A stretch of 64,000 nt of DNA from JAPKZH01 sp964537875 (GTDB lineage: Bacteria; Acidobacteriota; Aminicenantia; Aminicenantales; UBA4085): positions 124,001-188,000 of the forward strand of contig CAZIDN010000001.1 of NCBI GenBank assembly GCA_964537875.1, read 5' to 3'. Each line of letters opens with the position of its first letter. Position 1 is the first letter of the stretch. A program made the translations under genes and the position numbers. Of this stretch, positions 25,891 through 34,894 are shown piece by piece. The notes under the pieces were generated by a model. That model searched no databases and was not told where the DNA came from. It saw only the letters and a list, made by a program, of their open reading frames with translations.

Positions 25891-28527
25891 ATGGTGAAAT
25901 GGAGATTGTGGGGACGCATCGTCCTCGCCTTGTGTCTCTTCTTTTTTGGGGGCTGGCAGGGGGTCGTCGCCGGCGATAGCATCGACGACCTTTTTGCCCG
26001 TCTCAAAAAGTCATTCGAGACGAAAAACCAGACGGCGTATTTGAGTGATTTTGCCCCGAGCCTTCGCCCGAAGGAAAATGCCGTTGTCTCCTCCTTCATA
26101 GACACATGGAAAATGGACAAAGTCACTTTCCACCGGGCGACCCGGGGCAATGAGAAAGACCCGAATCCCAGCCTCTATTATCAAGTCTTCTATGAGAATG
26201 ATCACTCGGCCATGCTGGAAACGTGGCATGTCGTCCTGGAAAACGCCGACGGTCGATGGCAGATCCAGACAAAAGAGGTGACCGGGAACATCAGCAATCT
26301 CTATAAAATCCGCATCCCCTCGGGAAAATCGGAACGCGCCAGCCGCGTCGAGATCCGCCACGACGATATCCAGATCACCTTCAACGACGCTTGGATTTTT
26401 CACGATAATATTCCCAATGTGGAGACGGCCCTGGTCGTGATCGGCAAAGGCCGCGTCTTTTTTTCGCCCTCCGATCCTGTCGAGAAACACCAGTTGGAAC
26501 TGACCTATAAACAGGACTTCCTGGAAGACAGCCTCGAATACGTCTATCTCCGTTTTTCCAGCTCGTTTTTCGAGAACAACATCAGGATCATCAAAATCCC
26601 CGAGGAAAGCCCGAAGGTCTTCTCGGAGGCCGAAAACAACCGGGCCTACTCGCTGTTCACAAAATATTATGCCCGATCCTTCACCATCGAGAATTCCTTG
26701 ACCGGGGAGCTCCTGTCCTTTCTCCCCCAGGGCAGCCAGGTCGTGTTCGAATTGGGGGCCGAGCGCCTGGGCGAGATGACCTATATCAATTCGCCGTTTT
26801 CCGAGGAAGAGATTCATCTGATCTCGCAAAAGAAGGGCCGGATCGTCAACCTGTACTCGCCGGCCCGGGATGAGGGCGAGGGAAAACAGATGTTCATCTC
26901 GTTCGGCCAGAAGTTCGACATCCAAAGTTATCAAATGGACATCGATTTCAAGCCGCAAGGCACTTATCTTTCGGCCAAAGCCCGGGTCGAGGTTCTCCCC
27001 CTGCTGGACTCCGTGGATAACCTGAAGTTCAACTTCAACCCGAGCCTGAGCATCCTGCGGATCTACGACCAGGCTGGCCGGGAGCTGTTCTACACCCTGG
27101 ACAAGTTGAGGAAGTACCTGTATGTGTATCTTCTCCAGCCCGCCGAGAAAGGCAAGCCTTTTGCCATCGAAGTCTACTACCGGGGAGAGCTCGAGCCCCC
27201 TATCCAAACGACGGATATCGTCCCGGGCGGCCAGTACAACGAGACCATCTCGCTCATCCAGCCCGCCTACGAGAGCTACCTCTATAGTCAGTCGGCCTAT
27301 TGGTATCCTGCGCCCGCCGACAATGATTATTTTCAGGCCCGGCTGAGGTTCAGCATTCCCCCCAACTTCCTCTGCATCTCCAACGGCGAGCTCACGGAAC
27401 AAGGAAGATTGGATGAAGTCCGGCGCGTTTCATCCCTGGATAAAATCGGGAACTCCCTTTATACCTTTGAAACGAAATATCCTGTGAAATACCTGTCCTT
27501 CATCGTCGGCAAGCTGTCCAAAGTGACCAACGGCAACGGCAATGGCGACAAGACGTCCGTCCCCATCCAAGCCTTCACCTCCGAGGACATTCGCTCTCAG
27601 CGAAAAAGCCTCCTGGATGAATCCCGGGCCCTCATCAAGTATTACGAAAATTGGTTCGGGCCCTATCCCTATGAAAAGCTGGACGTGGTCCAGAGGCTCT
27701 GGCCGACCAGCGGCGGGCACAGCCCGGCCTCGTTCGTCGTCCTGAACGAGCTCCGCCGGACCCAGGATACTCCCGCTTACCTGGTCAACGCCGACAGTCC
27801 GGTCGATCTTTCCCGTTGGAAGGAATATTACATCGCCCACGAGATCGCCCACCAGTGGTGGGGCCAGGCTGTGACAGGGGCCGAATATCATGACCAGTGG
27901 GTGAGCGAAGGACTGGCCCAATTCGCCGCCGTTTATTACCTGAAAACGAAGCTGGGCGACCGGGTTTTTTTGAGCATCCTTAAGAAGTTTTCCCAGTGGA
28001 CCGACAAAAAATCCGTGTTCGGTCCGATCACTCTGGGCTCACGGTTGAGCTACCTCGATTTCAAGGCCTTCCAGGCAATCGTCTACAATAAAACGGCCGT
28101 CGCCTTGAACATGCTCCGCGACCTCCTGGGGGACGACACGTTCTTCAAAGGCTTGCGGAGGTTCTATGAAACCTATAAATACCGTGAGGCCAGGACTGCA
28201 AATTTCGTCAGCACTATGGAGAGCGTCTCGGGAAAAAATCTCCGGGCGTTCTTCAAGGGCTGGTTCCAATCCCACACCCTTCCCGAAGTGTATACGGCCC
28301 ATGTCCTCCAAAAAACCGAGGACGCCTACCTCCTCAAATTCCGGGTGAACCAGACCAAGGACGTTTTTGTCTTCCCGCTGTGGCTGGAATGGCGGGAGAG
28401 CGACAAGACGGTCAGGCAGATGGTCGTGATCGACGAAAAGACCAAGGAGTTCGAGTTCCGGACGGCCGTCAAACCGGCTAAAATCAAGATCAACCCTGAC
28501 AAGCTTGTTCCAGGAAAATTTTCATAA
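25891..28527 (+). CDS. Exported M1 family zinc aminopeptidase
   Basis: The protein has 878 aa from the ATG at 25891, chosen because it begins a classical signal peptide (MVKWRLWGRIVLALCLFFFGG); the frame is open further upstream but that part lies across the promoter. The catalytic zinc site is HEIAHQWWG (H650, H654) with WVSEGLAQF (E673), the HExxH-x18-E spacing of M1 enzymes. The GAMEN substrate motif is replaced by a region reading SGGHSPASF. The ~450 residues before the catalytic domain are mostly beta and longer than in aminopeptidase N. It is likely periplasmic or extracellular, in peptide scavenging. A sigma-54 promoter points to control by an RpoN activator, one of which is encoded convergently just downstream. 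Confidence 0.88.
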   Translation: MVKWRLWGRIVLALCLFFFGGWQGVVAGDSIDDLFARLKKSFETKNQTAYLSDFAPSLRPKENAVVSSFIDTWKMDKVTFHRATRGNEKDPNPSLYYQVFYENDHSAMLETWHVVLENADGRWQIQTKEVTGNISNLYKIRIPSGKSERASRVEIRHDDIQITFNDAWIFHDNIPNVETALVVIGKGRVFFSPSDPVEKHQLELTYKQDFLEDSLEYVYLRFSSSFFENNIRIIKIPEESPKVFSEAENNRAYSLFTKYYARSFTIENSLTGELLSFLPQGSQVVFELGAERLGEMTYINSPFSEEEIHLISQKKGRIVNLYSPARDEGEGKQMFISFGQKFDIQSYQMDIDFKPQGTYLSAKARVEVLPLLDSVDNLKFNFNPSLSILRIYDQAGRELFYTLDKLRKYLYVYLLQPAEKGKPFAIEVYYRGELEPPIQTTDIVPGGQYNETISLIQPAYESYLYSQSAYWYPAPADNDYFQARLRFSIPPNFLCISNGELTEQGRLDEVRRVSSLDKIGNSLYTFETKYPVKYLSFIVGKLSKVTNGNGNGDKTSVPIQAFTSEDIRSQRKSLLDESRALIKYYENWFGPYPYEKLDVVQRLWPTSGGHSPASFVVLNELRRTQDTPAYLVNADSPVDLSRWKEYYIAHEIAHQWWGQAVTGAEYHDQWVSEGLAQFAAVYYLKTKLGDRVFLSILKKFSQWTDKKSVFGPITLGSRLSYLDFKAFQAIVYNKTAVALNMLRDLLGDDTFFKGLRRFYETYKYREARTANFVSTMESVSGKNLRAFFKGWFQSHTLPEVYTAHVLQKTEDAYLLKFRVNQTKDVFVFPLWLEWRESDKTVRQMVVIDEKTKEFEFRTAVKPAKIKINPDKLVPGKFS

Positions 28528-28554
28528 TAATCACTTTTTAATAGAAAATGCCAG

Positions 28555-28585
28555 TAAACGCCGGGCTTTAGCCTGGGGAGTTTTC
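28555..28585. terminator. Weak hairpin between convergent genes
   Basis: A GGGCT-TTA-AGCCT-type hairpin with GGAGTTTTC after it lies between the peptidase stop and the regulator stop. It could terminate the peptidase transcript; the stem is imperfect and short. Confidence 0.35.
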
Positions 28586-28641
28586 ATTTCGCTCTATTAG
28601 TCCTATTCCGATTAAACGAGAGCCGTGACAGGTCCCGGCTA

Positions 28642-30027
28642 TCAAAACTCACTGACGTCGATCCTGAGCCTTTTGATCATTTCATTCAGCGTCGTCGGCT
28701 TGACCCCGAGCAGGGAGGCCGCGTTCTTCTGGACGCCTTTCGTTTTTTTCAGCGTGGCCACGATGAGTCTTTTCTGGAAGGCGATGGTCTGATCCCGGAG
28801 ATTGAGCTCGGCGCCCCCGGCGGCCGCGAAGTCGCGGCGCTCGTCTTCGGACACCAGGAAGAAATCCGGGAGATTCTCCCGGGTGATGATCTTGGATTTG
28901 GCGAAGACGATGGCCCGTTCGATCAGGTTCTCCAGCTCCCGGACATTGCCCGGCCAGCTGTTATTTTCCAGGATTTGCAGGACATCCTCCGATACGCCTT
29001 CGATCTCTTTGTTGTTTTCCTTGGCGTAGACGTCGATGAAATGCTTAATCAGGAGGGGAATGTCCTCTTTTCTTTCCCGCAGCGGCGGCAGCTCGATCTT
29101 GATGACGTTCACCCGGTAGAAGAGGTCTTTCCGGAACATTTTCTGCCGGATGAGCTCTTCAAGCTCCGTGTTGGTCGCGGCGATGATCCGGACATCCACC
29201 TTGATCGTCTTCGTCCCGCCCAGCCGCATGAATTCCTTGTCCTGCATAACGCGTAACAGCTTGGCCTGGGTCTCTAAGTTCAGCGAGGAGATCTCGTCGA
29301 AGAAGATCGTCCCGTTGTCGGCGGCCTCAAACAGGCCCTGCTTTTCGTTGACCGCCCCCGTGAACGCGCCTTTGACATGTCCGAACAGGTGGCTTTCCAG
29401 CAGGTCGGGAGGGAGCGAGCCGCTGTTGACGACGACGAACGGAAAATCCCCCCGGTTGGAGTTTTGGTGGATGGCCCGGGCGACCAGCTCCTTGCCCGTT
29501 CCGCTCTCGCCCTGGACGAGGATCGTGCTCCGGGTGGGCGCGGCGGCCTTGATGAGCTCGAAGATTTTTTCCATCGGCTTGCTCCGGCCGATGATGTTGC
29601 CGAAGCTGAATTTCCGCTTGAGCTCGTCCCGAAGCCGGAGGTTCTCTTCCTGGAGGCTTTTATGGTCGAGGGCGCGCTTGATAGTAAGAAGCAGCTCCTC
29701 GTGCTTGAAGGGCTTTTGGATATAGTCGTACGCCCCGATCTTCATGGCCTCGATGGCGGACTCGACGGAGGCATAGGCGGTGATGATGATAATGACGGCC
29801 AGGGGATCGATCTTCTTGATGGCCTTCAGAACATCGAGGCCGTCCATCCCCGGCATCAGCAGGTCCAGGAGGATAAGGTCGAACGCCCCTGCCGGGTGCT
29901 TTTGGAGCCCCTCCTCTCCGGAGGACGAGAGCTCGACGTCGTACCCCTCCGAGGTCAGAAGTTGGCTCAAGACGTCGTGGATGACGGGCTCGTCGTCGAT
30001 GATGTGGATGAGTCCTTTGGCGTTCAT
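28642..30027 (-). CDS. NtrC-type sigma-54-dependent response regulator
   Basis: The 461-aa protein has three standard parts. The receiver domain has acidic DDE near residue 11 and phospho-acceptor D55 in LILLDLLMPG. The AAA+ domain has Walker A GESGTGKE, the sigma-54 contact loop GAFTGA and Walker B FFDEIS. The C-terminal Fis-type helix-turn-helix reads NAASLLGVKPTTLNEMIKRL. The gene follows the sensor kinase with a 3-base gap, so they form a two-component pair. An RpoN promoter with an upstream palindrome lies ahead of the M1 peptidase that ends 114 bases away, a candidate target. Pilus genes are also common targets of PilR-like members of this family; no RpoN site was found ahead of pilC here. 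Confidence 0.94.
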   Translation of the reverse strand: MNAKGLIHIIDDEPVIHDVLSQLLTSEGYDVELSSSGEEGLQKHPAGAFDLILLDLLMPGMDGLDVLKAIKKIDPLAVIIIITAYASVESAIEAMKIGAYDYIQKPFKHEELLLTIKRALDHKSLQEENLRLRDELKRKFSFGNIIGRSKPMEKIFELIKAAAPTRSTILVQGESGTGKELVARAIHQNSNRGDFPFVVVNSGSLPPDLLESHLFGHVKGAFTGAVNEKQGLFEAADNGTIFFDEISSLNLETQAKLLRVMQDKEFMRLGGTKTIKVDVRIIAATNTELEELIRQKMFRKDLFYRVNVIKIELPPLRERKEDIPLLIKHFIDVYAKENNKEIEGVSEDVLQILENNSWPGNVRELENLIERAIVFAKSKIITRENLPDFFLVSEDERRDFAAAGGAELNLRDQTIAFQKRLIVATLKKTKGVQKNAASLLGVKPTTLNEMIKRLRIDVSEF

Positions 30028-30030
30028 GGT

Positions 30031-32907
30031 TCAATCTTTCTTGTCGGAATTTTCGTTTTTCGGAAAGCTCAATTTTCTCTTGTCCAGGTCCTTGGGAATG
30101 GAAATGATAAAGCTGGTGCCTTTGCCGGCCTCGCTTTGGACCCCGATATGTCCTTCGTGCTCTTTGATGATGGCGTAGCTGATGGACAAGCCCAGGCCGG
30201 TGCCCTTGCCGAGGCCCTTGGTCGTGAAGAAAGGATCGAAGATATGCGGCAGGTGCTGCTCCTTGATCCCCGCCCCGGTATCCGTGATCCTGATCTGGAT
30301 TTCATGATCCAGCTCGGCCAGTTCGATCCTGAGCGTCCCGCCGTGAGGCATGGCGTCCATGGCGTTCAGGATGATGTTGATGAAGACCTGCTGAAGCCGT
30401 TCGCCCTGAGCCCAGATCAGTTTGACCGGCGCCAAGTTCATCTCCAACTGGATGTTCATGGTCTTCAGCTTGTAATCGATCAGCGAGACGATCTCCTGGA
30501 GGTTGTCCTTGAGGCTGACCCGGTGAAAGGCGATGTCCGAGGGATTACGGGCGAAATTGAGAAGGTTCTTGATGATCCTGGAGACGCGGTCGGTCTGGGT
30601 CTCGATCTTCTCCAGGATCTGGGCGAAATGGGTATCGGTGACTTTTTTCTGGAGCATTTGGACATAGCTGGAGATGCCGGTCAGGGGCGTGTTGATCTCA
30701 TGGGCGACGCCGGCCGAGAGAAGCCCGATCGAGGCCAGTTTCTCCGACGTCACGAGCTGCTGCTGAAGGAGGATCTTGTCCGTGATGTCCTCGAAGACGA
30801 TGATCGTTCCATAGGGATTCAGGCGGTTGTCCAAAAGCGGTGTCTTGGCGATGTCGAAGATCTTCTTTTCTCCCGAGGGCATGTCCATCGAGATCTCGCT
30901 GAGGAGGCGATATTCCTGCTGGGTGTCTGATGGGAAGAGGGCGGCAAAGTTGTCCGCTCCCAAAATGCGCATTAAGTTGTCGCCGATGACCTCGTCCTTT
31001 TTCTTGCCGAACGTGTCCTCGAGGACCCTGTTCCAGCCGATGATGAGGCCGTTCTGATCGAGCACGGCCACGCCGACGGTCAGACTTTCGATGATGTTCT
31101 CGCTGTAATCTTTGAGCCGCTCGAGCTCCTGGGTACGGATGCTGGCCTGATTATAGAGGGAGGCGTTTTCCAGGGCTAGGGCGACCGGAGACGAGATCGT
31201 TGCCAGCAGCTCCCAGTCTTCGCTGGTCAAAAAGGTCGCATCGAGCTTTTTGCCCATGGCCAGGCATCCGATCAGATTGTCCTCGACCTTGAGGGCGAGC
31301 AGGTGCTCGAAGCCCGATGAGCGAAGCTCTTCGAATTTTTGGGAGAGTTCCCGTTTTTCCGGCAGCGCATAAAGCGAGAGGGAGTCCTTTTCTTTTAAAG
31401 CTTTGTAGACCTGGGGATCGAAGGTCAGCCGTGACGGAAGCGTCTCGGGCCCTCCCAGGGAGCTGAACACCGAAAAAATGGGGCTGTCGGCTTCGACAGG
31501 GAGAAGAAGGGCGGTTGTCTGGAGTGACAGGGCGTTTGCGATCAGCTCAAGAAGGGAGCGGGCAAGGTTTCCCAGGTTCCGCTCCCGGCTCAGCTCCTTG
31601 CTGATCGAAAGCAGCGTCTTCCGGTATTGATAGCTGCGTTTGTAGAAGACCCGGTCAAAAAGAGATTGAAAGAGCTTCTTGAGCGGAGTGAACAGCGTCA
31701 CGCCCAGGATGATGGCCAGAATCCACAAGAGCAGGGCGTTCAGCTTGCTTCCGGCGAAGATTTTTGTTTGGGCGCCGATGCCCAGATAGAGCAGGGCCAG
31801 GACGAAGTAGGAGAAAATCAGGGTCGCGGCTTTCTTGAGGATCACTTCCAGGTCCATCAATTTGTACCGGGAGATCGAGTAGGAAAAGGCCAAGGGAACC
31901 AACGCCTGGAGAAGAATGGTCAGCTCCGCAACCTGGGTGGGAGCATGCCCCGTCAAAAAGGGAACGGCGTAGAAAAGCGTGAAGGGGATGATCCCGAAGC
32001 TCAAGCCGTTGACGACCCACTTGAGTTGTCGCCGGACCAGAACGCTGGGGTTTTTCAAGTAGCTGTGGGAGATCGTGGCCAGGGTGATGATCGTGTACAC
32101 CGAGAAATGGAGAAGGTCCAGTTTTTCCAGGGCGTCAAAGGACCCCAGGATGAGGATGTCGTCCAGATTATTAATATAAGGTAGATGGGCCACGATCCTG
32201 GCGACGAGCAGGAGAAGCCCCGGGATATACAGGAAGTAAATCACGACCGGCCGTTCCTTTATGAATTTCTTCCGCTGGGGAAAAATCAGGAAATAATGAA
32301 GAAGGAGAGGCGGAAAAGCCAGGAACGCCGCTTTATCCAACCAGTAGAAAATGGTATCGAAGAGGTCAAGCTCTCCCGTCGGGGAAAATGTGTAAAAGGA
32401 ATACAAAAGGACGGAGAGCAGATAGAAATAGATGTAAGGGAGGGAAAAGGGCTTGGAGGAATTGAAGAACACGATCAGGCAGATGATCAGGGTCATCAAC
32501 CCGATCAGGGCGAGATAAAAATAGATAAGACTGGCTCCCTTCTGGACGAGATAAAGGTTGTAGTTGAACGGCGTGATCTCTCCCGCCCGGTAGATCTCAT
32601 AGGTGACCCGTTGCCCCTGGTTGCCGGCGCGCCAGAGATTCTTGGCCAAGTCGATCTTGTTCGTGACGACGATTTTGTTTTTGATCAGGTTGTAATTGAT
32701 GGAATAAAGGATGTCCCCCTTTTTGATCCCCTGGATGTAGGCCGGGCTGCCCGATTCGACCTTGATGGCTGTCAGGCCGGCCGCCTTCCGTTCCCAGATA
32801 ACGCCGTCCGTGGGCTCTTTCCAAATGATCTTTCTGTAGATATTGAGGCCGCCTAAAAAAACCAGGAGAGTCAGAGGAGCCAGCAGCCAGTATGCCTTTT
32901 TATTCAT
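30031..32907 (-). CDS. Membrane sensor histidine kinase with PDZ-like, GAF and PAS domains
   Basis: The 958-aa protein starts with a membrane anchor, then a PDZ-like segment (VESGSPAYIQGIKKGDILYSIN, about 50-70). About eight hydrophobic helices follow (residues ~120-420), then a GAF domain (~445-600), a PAS domain (VAVLDQNGLIIGWNRVLEDTFG, ~640-660) and the kinase core. The phospho-accepting His is in GVAHEINTPLTG, with an ATP lid DTGAGIKEQHLPHIFDPF and GLGKGTGLGLSI. An N-terminal PDZ domain outside the membrane bundle is unusual and may bind misfolded or extruded protein ends. It pairs with the NtrC-type regulator immediately downstream. A TATAAT nine bases before the ATG hints at a nearly leaderless transcript. 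Confidence 0.92.
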   Translation of the reverse strand: MNKKAYWLLAPLTLLVFLGGLNIYRKIIWKEPTDGVIWERKAAGLTAIKVESGSPAYIQGIKKGDILYSINYNLIKNKIVVTNKIDLAKNLWRAGNQGQRVTYEIYRAGEITPFNYNLYLVQKGASLIYFYLALIGLMTLIICLIVFFNSSKPFSLPYIYFYLLSVLLYSFYTFSPTGELDLFDTIFYWLDKAAFLAFPPLLLHYFLIFPQRKKFIKERPVVIYFLYIPGLLLLVARIVAHLPYINNLDDILILGSFDALEKLDLLHFSVYTIITLATISHSYLKNPSVLVRRQLKWVVNGLSFGIIPFTLFYAVPFLTGHAPTQVAELTILLQALVPLAFSYSISRYKLMDLEVILKKAATLIFSYFVLALLYLGIGAQTKIFAGSKLNALLLWILAIILGVTLFTPLKKLFQSLFDRVFYKRSYQYRKTLLSISKELSRERNLGNLARSLLELIANALSLQTTALLLPVEADSPIFSVFSSLGGPETLPSRLTFDPQVYKALKEKDSLSLYALPEKRELSQKFEELRSSGFEHLLALKVEDNLIGCLAMGKKLDATFLTSEDWELLATISSPVALALENASLYNQASIRTQELERLKDYSENIIESLTVGVAVLDQNGLIIGWNRVLEDTFGKKKDEVIGDNLMRILGADNFAALFPSDTQQEYRLLSEISMDMPSGEKKIFDIAKTPLLDNRLNPYGTIIVFEDITDKILLQQQLVTSEKLASIGLLSAGVAHEINTPLTGISSYVQMLQKKVTDTHFAQILEKIETQTDRVSRIIKNLLNFARNPSDIAFHRVSLKDNLQEIVSLIDYKLKTMNIQLEMNLAPVKLIWAQGERLQQVFINIILNAMDAMPHGGTLRIELAELDHEIQIRITDTGAGIKEQHLPHIFDPFFTTKGLGKGTGLGLSISYAIIKEHEGHIGVQSEAGKGTSFIISIPKDLDKRKLSFPKNENSDKKD

Positions 32908-32926
32908 CCAATTCCCATTATAACGT

Positions 32927-32953
32927 CAATTTTTTGAAAAATCCAAAAAATTG
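32927..32953. promoter_or_regulatory. Perfect inverted repeat at the sensor kinase promoter
   Basis: CAATTTTTTG (32927-32936) and CAAAAAATTG (32944-32953) form a 10-bp perfect stem with a 7-base gap. It lies directly upstream of a minus-strand TATAAT (32922-32917). It could be an operator for the kinase gene or the 3' end of the small gene upstream. Confidence 0.45.
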
Positions 32954-32987
32954 AATCCGTCTAACAAAAAATATATGCAGGCCGCGG

Positions 32988-33239
32988 CTAGTCCAGAATA
33001 TGCCTGGCGCCGGCCCGGATCGCCCAATCGATGGCCGGCTGCTTCAGGAGCTTTTCCAGGCGCCGGTCCTCTTTTAGGCCGAGGGGCTTCGTGTTTCTCG
33101 AGAGAAAATCGCTCATATAGTCTGCCTGTCTTTTGACCGGCTCATTCTGCTGGATTAAGTTCATGTCCCGTGCGGAAAGCAAAAGAAAAAGGGACTGGAC
33201 CAGGAAAAGCGTCACCCAGCCGATGATTTTTTGTTTCAC
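32988..33239 (-). CDS. Small secreted or membrane-anchored hypothetical protein
   Basis: The 83-aa product starts at a GTG (33239) with AAGGA a few bases upstream, which is rather close. An N-terminal hydrophobic stretch (IGWVTLFLVQSLFLLLSA) is a signal peptide or anchor. The rest is charged and helical (LKEDRRLEKLLKQPAIDWAI). I do not recognise it. It lies 80 bases upstream of the sensor kinase on the same strand and could be an accessory part of that signalling unit. It could also be a chance reading frame, though the clean signal sequence argues for a real gene. Confidence 0.5.
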   Translation of the reverse strand: MKQKIIGWVTLFLVQSLFLLLSARDMNLIQQNEPVKRQADYMSDFLSRNTKPLGLKEDRRLEKLLKQPAIDWAIRAGARHILD

Positions 33240-33436
33240 CGTTCCTTAAAGATAAACCTTCCGCCCCGGTTTGTCAAATCGGAACAGGCCCATTCCCATT
33301 AACATTTTTTCGGAAAGATAGATATATATATATGGGTCGGATAGCTGCCTTTCGAACATTCTTTAAGTGTTATTTAGGCGAGGAGTATGCCTCGAAAAAG
33401 CCGGAAAGCATGAGAGAAGACTTCTAATAATGGATA

Positions 33437-33486
33437 TTAATCCCCCTACCCCCTTAGAGAATTAAGGGGGATTTTAAAGGTCGGAG
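33437..33486 (+). repeat. REP-like palindrome, copy 1
   Basis: It contains CCCCCT, then TAGAGAATT, then AAGGGGG, followed by ATTTTAAAGGTCGGAG. Related copies occur at 42796-42837 (opposite orientation, with the same tail) and 46926-46961 (stem only). Confidence 0.7.
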
Positions 33487-33592
33487 CGGGCACGGTTCTC
33501 TCCTAAGGAGAGAAGAGCGAGGGAACGATGTCGAGCGGATTTTCCGCGCGGGGGAAAATCCGCGTGGCTTTGAGCGGCATACCCCGAGCCTA
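33487..33592 (-). repeat. Partial copy of the AGGCTCGGG structured element
   Basis: Read on the minus strand it begins AGGCTCGGGGTATGCCGCTC, close to the start of the element after pilQ (AGGCTCGGGGTGTACCGCTC). The body is reduced to a perfect hairpin (GCGGATTTTCC / GGAAAATCCGC). As at 42.4-42.8 kb, it is followed by the REP-like palindrome in the same relative orientation. Confidence 0.55.
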
Positions 33593-33593
33593 A

Positions 33594-33637
33594 TTGACAA
33601 ATGCGGGGTGTTAGCCTAATATTGGGCTAACATTTGT
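33594..33637 (+). promoter_or_regulatory. pilC operon promoter overlapping an inverted repeat
   Basis: A perfect -35 TTGACA (33594-33599), a 17-base spacer and TAATAT (33617-33622) precede pilC. The -10 box sits exactly in the loop of an inverted repeat (GTTAGCC 33610-33616, GGCTAAC 33625-33631) with outer arms ACAAAT and ATTTGT. This layout suggests a repressor operator or a 5' hairpin. Confidence 0.6.
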
Positions 33638-33684
33638 ATTTTTATTAGTTTTGGCTGACTGATAGACGAAGTGAGATAGCGAGG

Positions 33685-34893
33685 ATGCCCTATTTTCTTT
33701 GCCGGCTGGCCGCCGAGGACGGGAGGGTTTTTTCCGAATCCTTCCTTGCCTCCTCTCTGGAAGAATGCCGGAAGCATTTTGAGTCCGAGGGCTATTGCGT
33801 CCTTGCCGCTAAAAAAGACTGGAAAAAGATCAAACTGTCCTCCCTGGCGCTCGAAAAAAGGATCAAAGACAGGGATTTTATCATGTTTAACCAGGAGCTC
33901 AGGGCTCTGATTAAGGCAGGATACCCGGTCCTGCGGAGCATTGAGATCATCTCTGCCCGGGCCAAGAATGTCTATTTGAAGGAAGTTTTAAGAAAGGTGG
34001 AAGGCGACATCCGTCAGGGAAAGTCTCTTTCAGAAGCCTTCGCCCCGTTTGAGAAACGGTTTTCCAAGATCTATACCGCGTCGCTGATGGCCGGGGAACA
34101 AAGCGGCAACCTGGCGGAGACGCTCTTCCAGTTCATCCAGTACGCCAAAGTCATCGCCCAGACTAAATCCAGGATCCGTTCCGCCCTGATCTATCCCACG
34201 CTCCTCCTGTTCTTTTCCCTGGGGCTGATGGGAGTCCTGATCAATTTCGTCCTGCCCAATTTTGCCGGCTTTTATAAGGATTTTGAGTCCCAGCTACCCC
34301 TGATCACGCAGTTGATGATGAGTTTCGCCCTGTTTGTCCGGAGCCACTGGTATATCTGGATCATCCTCATCGCCGTTCTGGTCCTGGTCTATCTCCGGAT
34401 GAAGAGAAAAGACGAGACGCTCATCCTTCTGGAGAAGCTCAAGCTGAAGATTCCCTTCGGCCGCCTGATCTGGCTCGAATCCGCCATTTCGATGTTCAGC
34501 CGCACTCTGAGCCTGCTCCTCGAGGCGGGGATCGCCCTCCTCCCGGCCGTCGGGATCGCCACCCAGGCCATCCCGAATAAGTATCTGGTTTCGAAGACGG
34601 CGAGCCTGCCGGCGTCTATCAAGAACGGCGAAAGCCTGTCCGAATCGCTGGCCAAAGCCGAATTTTTTCCGCCTCTTTCCCTGGATATGGTCCGGATCGG
34701 GGAGACATCGGCTAACCTCGGAGGCATGCTGAGAGAAGTCGCGGACGTCTTCGACGAACGCATCCAGGCTAAGATCGACACCTTCGTGTCGCTCATCGAG
34801 CCCGTCATCATCATTTTCATGGGCATTCTGGTGGCGGCCATGCTTCTGTCCGTTTATCTGCCCATTTTCAACATCGTCAAGGTCGCACGCTAA
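33685..34893 (+). CDS. pilC: Type IV pilus inner-membrane platform protein
   Basis: The 402-aa protein has the duplicated T2SF/GspF domain: LRALIKAGYPVLRSIEIIS (first repeat) and SRTLSLLLEAGIALLPAVGIA (second), each followed by a GE-type motif (LMAGEQSGNLAETL, MVRIGETSANLGGML). Three membrane helices occur at about 170-195, 220-240 and 370-395. It forms the rotor on which the PilB ATPase acts. It is the first gene of pilC-B-M-N-O-P-Q, transcribed from the promoter at 33594. The usual order in many bacteria has pilB or pilT first. No pilT follows. Confidence 0.95.
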   Translation: MPYFLCRLAAEDGRVFSESFLASSLEECRKHFESEGYCVLAAKKDWKKIKLSSLALEKRIKDRDFIMFNQELRALIKAGYPVLRSIEIISARAKNVYLKEVLRKVEGDIRQGKSLSEAFAPFEKRFSKIYTASLMAGEQSGNLAETLFQFIQYAKVIAQTKSRIRSALIYPTLLLFFSLGLMGVLINFVLPNFAGFYKDFESQLPLITQLMMSFALFVRSHWYIWIILIAVLVLVYLRMKRKDETLILLEKLKLKIPFGRLIWLESAISMFSRTLSLLLEAGIALLPAVGIATQAIPNKYLVSKTASLPASIKNGESLSESLAKAEFFPPLSLDMVRIGETSANLGGMLREVADVFDERIQAKIDTFVSLIEPVIIIFMGILVAAMLLSVYLPIFNIVKVAR

Positions 34894-34894
34894 A

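Larger units (their letters stand above)
33240..33684. other. Intergenic region upstream of pilC with several repeats
   Basis: This 445-base gap holds a short (AT)n run near 33322, a REP-like palindrome (33437-33486), a reversed partial copy of the 41.2/42.4-kb element (33487-33592) and the pilC promoter (33594-33622). I see no gene in it. Confidence 0.6.

Noticed and set aside
29377..30930. A 517-codon plus-strand frame across the regulator and sensor kinase
   Set aside because: It is antisense to two well-defined genes, and its Asp/Glu/Leu-rich translation is typical of shadow frames.
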